The notes below the pieces were generated by a model, which saw only the letters and a program-made list of their open reading frames with translations, was not told the DNA's origin and did not search any database. A stretch of 35,027 nt of DNA, taken from assembly GCA_003194525.1 (NCBI GenBank), contig NBIV01000416.1:1-35027 (forward strand), written 5' to 3'. The translations under genes were made by a program, and so were the position numbers. The stretch comes from Gracilariopsis chorda (taxonomy: Eukaryota; Rhodophyta; Florideophyceae; Gracilariales; Gracilariaceae). This document shows positions 29,902 through 35,027 of this stretch, in pieces; within the stretch, counting starts at the first letter, position 1; the number at the start of each line of letters is the position of its first letter.

Positions 29902-30839
29902 AAACAAAGCAGAAATCTAAAACTGTGACGACGATAGGAGCAGTCCATCATCATCATAATCATGTTTGCATAGACGTCTAGCTTCCGCACTGAGTGACAC
30001 CTTTATCTCTGCTGCCCCATTCGAGAAGAAATCTATCCCTTTGGTGCATAACGGCCGAAACCTTTTAATAAATCGCATGAGTATCGTGAAAAATGTAAGG
30101 TACCATTGATATCGATGTTTCCATGAGAGCAACGAGAGCACTTCAGTGGTCGTTTCGTTTCGAAACTTTCCAGGCGACTAGAGCATCATGCTGTGGTCGC
30201 CTCGACAAATCGGTCCCTACACGTAGTTGAGAAACGCCGCCGGCGGCGTCATGAGAAGGAGCTAGCAATTCACGGGTAGATGCGTAGAATTCTACACCCC
30301 TGTCTCGTAGGTTTTTTTGTCTTTTTTTTTTAATTGAATCATTGCAACTGTTGTGCAGTGCAATAGCACTGGAGATATGACAGTGGGGCTACAGCCGCAG
30401 GGTTGATCCGCGGTTGATGTGAACAGACGTTCAGATCTTGCTAAGTTCCAAAAGTTTGAACCTGCAATTGTTGCGGCACTTCCTCGTTGCTTTTGTGAGC
30501 ACTTTCTTGCGAAGCTGGAGGTTATTGTTATGTCCCTAGCATCCTGTAGGGGCCCTTTTCCGTACAGCGTAAGAGTTCCTCATACTGCAAGTAGTTGTAG
30601 AGGAGAGGAGTGCACGAGCACAAGCTCAACAAACTTAACTTTACGACATAGCTTGAGGTCCAACCACCTCACGCTCGTGGTCACCGCCGAATCCTACTCC
30701 TCAATTTATACTACCCGTAGAGCATATAGCGGGTGCCAGCCGATAGGGAAGCAAAGATGAGAATTCTGGGAAGAGAACTACTTTGCGTGGTCCAATCGGC
30801 ATCCATTGATAACCTAAGAACACATCTTTCGCCCCAATT
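29902..30839. other. No recognised gene; palindromes and T-runs (unit B)
   Basis: Counterpart of A 13251-14188 at a constant offset of 16651, with few substitutions. Includes the 16-bp palindrome at 30234-30249 and the gtagaattctac palindrome (30283-30294). Confidence 0.4.
30234..30249. repeat. 16-bp perfect palindrome (unit B)
   Basis: acgccgccggcggcgt, identical to A 13583-13598. Confidence 0.8.
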
Positions 30840-32088
30840 ATGTCAAATAAGAGAGATAGCACAGGTTTAAACGGGGCCAATCCCCATGTTGTTTCGAAGA
30901 AACCAAGGCTTGCAGATAAGGACTCGAGCAATGATGTTCACACATGTGAAGAACAAGAGCCAGCATTGGTGTCTTCAAAACTTCCCTCTACTAGTTCAAT
31001 GCCACGTTGTATAACATTTCGTGTGGAATCGACGGGAACAACAGGATCGTCTGTTCTGCCCGACAAGCTTGTGCAATCTCCACCAATGCTAAAAACATCA
31101 TGTAAGCATGACATTTTCCTTCGCGGAGACTGCAAAAAAGAATACAACATTTCTGAGCTTAAGATGCCAGAGAAACCGGCGAAGCAGTATTCCCTTTCAT
31201 TGAATTCATTTGAGCGGGAAATTGTAAAAGGGGTAGAGCGGAACGAGAGCGTTCTGGTTGCAGCACACACGAACGCATTGAAGACAGCGATAACGGAATA
31301 CGATGGCACGAAGAGACAACTAAAGGGTAAGGTATACGTCGCCGATCAAAGCCCTCAGCAATCAGAAATATCGAGAACTTGAAGCAGAATTTAGTGATGT
31401 TAGACTGATGACCGGGGATGCAACGATAACAAGAATACCTCTTGTCGTGTAATGACTACCAAAACTCTCAGAAGCATGCTCTACAGAGGAATTTAAGTTG
31501 TACGTGAGGTCTCTTGAGTTATTTTTGATGCAGTTCACTATATGCGGGACAAAGAAAGAGGGGTCATGTGGGAGGAATCAATCATCCTTGTTCCGCAAAC
31601 TGTCAGATTTGTACTCCTGAGCGCTACGATTCCAAACGCACGTGAATACTCGGAATAGATTGGCCATTTGAATATCGAACGAACATAGCGCGAGTATCTC
31701 AAAATGCGGTAGCATCTCTGAACGACGAGGATCAGGATTTGCTCCAGACCACACCCATTTTCCAACTGCTGGATCTCGAAATTGACATCCATCATTCAGG
31801 ACCCCTTCCCGTTGTAAATGAGGTTCTTGAAATCTATTTCAGTAAGGGCTATTGAAATGTCTTTTCGCGACAGAGACTTTTGAGATGGGACTAAACGTGC
31901 CAGCCAAAACAGTGCTGTTTACCAGTATCAGGCCGCTTGACGGGTTACAGTTCAGAAAGCCTGCCGGAGGCGAATAGATGCAAATGAGTGGCCGGGCCGA
32001 TCGTCGAGGTATTGATAAAGAGGAATCAGCACTGCATTCTCCAAGGTTGGAAGAAGAGACCATTGCTGAAGTGGTACTGTACAGGTGA
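30840..32088 (+). pseudogene. MTR4: Mtr4-type DExH RNA helicase relic (unit B)
   Basis: The first 180 codons are identical in translation to A, including AHTNALKT (142-149). The same frame shift precedes [16 protein letters not shown], the same [15 protein letters not shown] replaces the DExH box, and the same internal gap lies between SATIPNA and AVASLNDEDQDL. Differences are few, for example c to t near 31327, a/c at 31750, and, near motif VI, MSGRADRRGID in place of MNGRVDRRGID in A, so B is closer to the functional SGRAGRRG. The TAG in GGE-stop-MQM is shared. Degeneration of the catalytic motifs therefore predates the duplication. Confidence 0.9.
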
Positions 32089-32302
32089 GGTGCAAGCCGG
32101 GCAGCAAAGCTATCATTGACATTGTTGAGGACAATGGATCGTGTCCCATACATTGTGACGGGACCCAAACGTGTAATACATGCAAACATGCGTCGCTGCC
32201 TGTAATATATTGTTTCGAGAAAATGAATTTACGTGCACCTTTTTTCGCTGAACTAATGATTATGTACAGCGCTTTATATCCAGCAATAGAGATTGTTCCT
32301 GT

Positions 32303-32853
32303 TTGAAGTTCGCAACCAGCTGTCGCGTGACCATCCCATTCCAAAGATTTCGTCAATTCGGTACGGCCACTGCGGCCAATGAGCTTGTTGCCGGGCGAGT
32401 CGCCGCAGAATTTCCCGACTTATACGGCCGAGTGTTCGAGGCAAAGATAGTTGTGCCGCGTTCGGAATGGGGGCCTCCGTCATGTAGCAATGCCTGGCGT
32501 GCCACAAAGAAATTCTTCATCGGTAGTTTACCCACCACATGTCGCGAAGCAGACGTTTCGATCTGCATGCCCACTTTATTCGCTTCGGTGATATCGCAGA
32601 ATGTCAGGTCATGTACGGCCATCAGACTGATAACTCGAGGGGCTTTGGCTTTATCACGTTTACATCCGAACTAACATTCCACAAAGTGGTGGATGTAGAC
32701 CACGAAATCATGCATAAACACGTCAAGGTAAAGCGTGCGGAGCCGAAACAAGCGCTTGACGCACGTCTTGGACGCGAGGCAGCAGCTGCTCTACTGCCCT
32801 TTTCTTCTACTCATTCATCCACCTCTTCATTACATGTATCCTCTCAAAAGTAA
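32303..32853 (+). pseudogene. DAZAP1/Musashi-like RRM RNA-binding protein relic (unit B)
   Basis: Same split RRM: KKFFIGSLPTTCREAD, the 8-nt gtttcgat (32555-32562), then DLHAHFIRFGDIAECQVMYG, NSRGFGFITF and VKVKRAEPKQ. Ser before RGFGF and Lys in VKVKRAEP match the usual family residues better than Trp and Asn in A, so B is closer to the ancestor here. The Ser/Thr tail stops at a TAA (32851) that is CAA in A. Confidence 0.75.
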
Positions 32854-33833
32854 CAGAGTCATATGTCATGAAGTTCGTAGAATTGTGAATCAAATTTTGC
32901 TGCTTCTATCCCGTATGGGTCCTAAGCATTCGCGATTCCAAATACATCTTCTATCCCGCATGCTATTTCGCCTGTTGCTCATACAACTTTCCAATGGATT
33001 TCGCCTTGGTTTGGCGTCCTGTCATGGAAGGCTGGCTCCAGCTGGACCTCTGTTCAAGCCGTCTCGTTTTACGGTTCTGGCAAGCTGTCAATTCGTTATC
33101 GCGTCAGTCAAGTGCCGTTCTAAGTCGGACTACGTCCCAAACATCTCAAGCTGGTATGAGATTCTTCACACTAGGAATTTCGTACTCTCCAGACCCGCCC
33201 AATGCTCATACGACGAGGTTTACGCAGTTTCCGCTCCACTCAACCCTCCTGCACTTAATCTTACCAACTTCATACCCGGAACAAGAACAGAACAAAAGTT
33301 TCATCCATACTCATCTATGGAACGACTTGAGGGTTCGAATCGGTAATTATACCGTGCAGTGTATATTTTCTTTTTCAGCCTCGGGACTCAATGCCTTCTT
33401 CGGCTGCACAGATTTTTGTTGGGCGTGATCAATCTCTTCAATTCTTCTCGTACTTTTGTTCTTTCTATAGAAACATACTATGTTAGAACTTTGTAGTTAG
33501 TGCAGCGGTTTGTGTAAAGTGGCGATGTAGTTTGGAAATTTTTGCAGCTTTGGTACATTAGCGAGATCAGGTGCCTTTCGTAAACAATTGTTGCTCCGTA
33601 GCTGTCATCATGTTCAGCAAGAACAAGTTGTACATCTTACGTGAAGTCTAGCACAAATATGATAGAAGCATGGGACCGGTGGAAAGCAAATTGAGAAACA
33701 ACGTGAGAGAGGTTAAGGAGTCTAACATAACTTCTGCCACAGCAATACGCAGCTGCTCGTTTTTGCAATGTGCGTTCAATGACTCCCAGTACTTTTCAGG
33801 TTACAAAAAGATCGGGTTCCAATACTACGCATA
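32854..33833. other. Tail of the RRM relic and unit end, no other gene (unit B)
   Basis: Counterpart of A 16220-17180. The frame ending at 33346 contains SYDEVYAVSAPLNPPALNL and GTRTEQKFHPYSSMERL, a plausible low-complexity C-terminus of the RRM protein. Nothing recognised from about 33480 to the unit boundary. Confidence 0.35.
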
Positions 33834-35027
33834 CACCAAGTAGAAAGACAGAAATGCAGGATCACCCCCTTTCCCTTTACGAATCGTGAAAGAGACAGCT
33901 ACCGCTCTCAGTAAAATGCAGCGTGGCATGGAGCTGCAATGAGGATATCGGATTTGCAACTTCTGCCCCTCTGTGCGTAAATCTGTTCACATACCCCAAA
34001 TCATAACATTAGTAGTAAGAGTGATGATCGAGTGCAAGAACAAACTGTTATTAAACCAGGCTTATAATACAACAAAGTGCTCAAAAGCTTCAACCCTTCA
34101 AAGCTATGAGAAGAACCCACCCTTATGTCGTTGATTTAGCGCGTCAGCAGCGGCTAACATATCATTTGCATCGTCGGCCATTTTTCTGCTCGTCCGGTAG
34201 TTCTTTCCATGTTTTTACCTTGTTCATGAATACGGACATGAGTTTCTGAGAACAGATCCTACGTACTCTGTACAGTTCTTGCCTTTTACTTAACGTGAGA
34301 AGACTCCGAATCATTCTTAGAGTTCGCCGCGCTGAAACTGAAAGCAGCGGCTGCGACATAAAAAACGATGTATCGAAAAGCCTTGAAGGAGGAAGCGACA
34401 CCAGCCTCAAAGACAACCTAATCCTTCTTTCTCTTCGCATGGGTGGGTTTGATATATCGCAGATGCGCTAACATTTCTCCAAGTTACCGGTTGGACCAGT
34501 ACTGTCATATTCCGTGACGGGAGAACAAACCAATAGAGCACCAGGCTCTGGGACCTTTCCCTTCGGTTGTTGGGCGGGACTCTACACTTCATGCCCCTTA
34601 TCAAAAGAGTTTCGATGCGGATCTTCCTTCGTACGAGTACGTGGTGTGGGCATGTTCGGAGTATCTGCCAGAATGGGTGAAAGTAGTGAAAGATTGGAGG
34701 CGATCTCAAGCTGTTCATCGCGGAAGCGCGGTCTGGCTTTCGATTCAAACGTTGATATTCGTGTTTCAGGCCCATTTGCTGTTGCACGAGGCGGTAACGT
34801 TATTCCTTTGTGATCCGCAAAAAAGGCTGCCAAAGACGCTCGCATGGCTTCACTGGCCACCTTTTGATGTTCGGGAGAGCAACAAAGCTCAATATTTGTC
34901 ATGGGGGACGTGGGCGGGATTAAGTCCGAAGCGGGGGTGCAACCGGTCTTGGAGGCGGTTGTGGCGAGTGTGGTGGTTGGCGGGTCGGTATCAACATAAT
35001 CAGAGTGAGAATCATCTGAACCTTCAG
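33834..35027. repeat. Tandem repeat unit C (partial, window edge)
   Basis: Third head-to-tail copy, matching A 1 to about 1190 and B 17181 to about 18370 until the window ends. It carries private single-base indels, for example the shorter run in the segment aligned to the SNARE-like relic near 34719. Its presence shows the array has at least three units. Confidence 0.95.
34104..35027 (-). pseudogene. SNARE-like relic, partial (unit C)
   Basis: C-terminal and middle parts of the SNARE-like relic; the N-terminus lies beyond the window. A one-base loss near 34719 fuses two readings into one 106-codon frame (34902-34582) that runs from MTNIELCC through FRDEQLEIASNLSLL to KEDPHRNSFDKGHEV. In A and B the same stretch is split. 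Other private indels lie near 34180 and 34478. Confidence 0.35.

Larger units (their letters stand above)
17181..33833. repeat. Tandem repeat unit B (about 16.7 kb)
   Basis: Direct, head-to-tail copy of unit A, 16,653 bp long. The offset to A is 17181 near the start, 17171 for A positions 3967-5433, 17168 at 6070, 16654 at 11567-12143 and 16651 at 12891-14189. Net indels are therefore few in the middle and late parts and concentrated at A positions 7000-11000. It lacks the insertion in A but has a 183-bp minisatellite expanded to about four copies (24175-24910). Confidence 0.97.

Noticed and set aside
1..35027. The 17-kb repeats as long terminal repeats or a giant virus or plasmid concatemer
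   Set aside because: No replication, capsid or polyprotein genes are seen. The content is intron-bearing housekeeping pseudogenes, and a third unit follows directly, which fits tandem duplication better than LTRs.
1..35027. CRISPR array, tRNA or rRNA genes, bacterial operons
   Set aside because: No short regularly spaced repeats with spacers, no cloverleaf or rRNA core sequence, and no ribosome-binding sites or collinear intact genes were found.

Overview
This is eukaryotic nuclear-type DNA, not a bacterial, phage or plasmid segment. Genes have frame-broken exons, one spliceosomal intron is visible with matching donor and acceptor, there are relics of a Ty3/gypsy integrase, and the recognisable proteins are eukaryotic housekeeping ones. 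A DUF3326 homologue, a family I know from cyanobacteria and plastid-bearing eukaryotes, points to a photosynthetic host. An alga, possibly a red alga, is my guess, with low confidence.

The dominant structure is a head-to-tail tandem repeat of about 17 kb. Unit A is 1-17180, unit B is 17181-33833, and unit C starts at 33834 and is cut by the window edge at 35027. Every feature in A recurs in B in the same order and strand. The units differ by point changes and small indels, a 1,179-bp insertion found only in A (8445-9623, flanked by a 10-bp direct repeat), and a 183-bp minisatellite with about four copies in B against one in A.

Order within one unit (A coordinates): SNARE-like gene relic (-, 272-1493); PGM2-type phosphohexomutase relic with an intron (+, 1905-3990); valyl-tRNA synthetase C-terminal relic (-, 4182-5210); a GC-richer island (about 5760-9600) with an uninterrupted 263-codon frame (-, 6070-6861) and a Pro/Gln-rich repeat frame (-); gypsy integrase relic (+, about 10310-10600); DUF3326 relic (-, 10891-11956); an unrecognised small + frame (12891-13250); Mtr4-type DExH RNA helicase relic (+, 14189-15437); and a DAZAP1/Musashi-like RRM protein relic (+, 15651-16219).

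The housekeeping genes do not act together. They are unrelated genes that look like an ordinary gene-dense locus that died and was then tandemly amplified. Most disabling lesions (frameshifts, stops, lost catalytic residues) are shared by A and B, so decay came before the duplication that made A and B, and each unit then gained private lesions. The 6070-6861 frame is the main stretch that is open in both units.

Limits: I had no alignments or searches. Family calls rest on motifs read by eye in the translated frames. Boundaries of relics are approximate. Some single-base differences may be sequencing errors.
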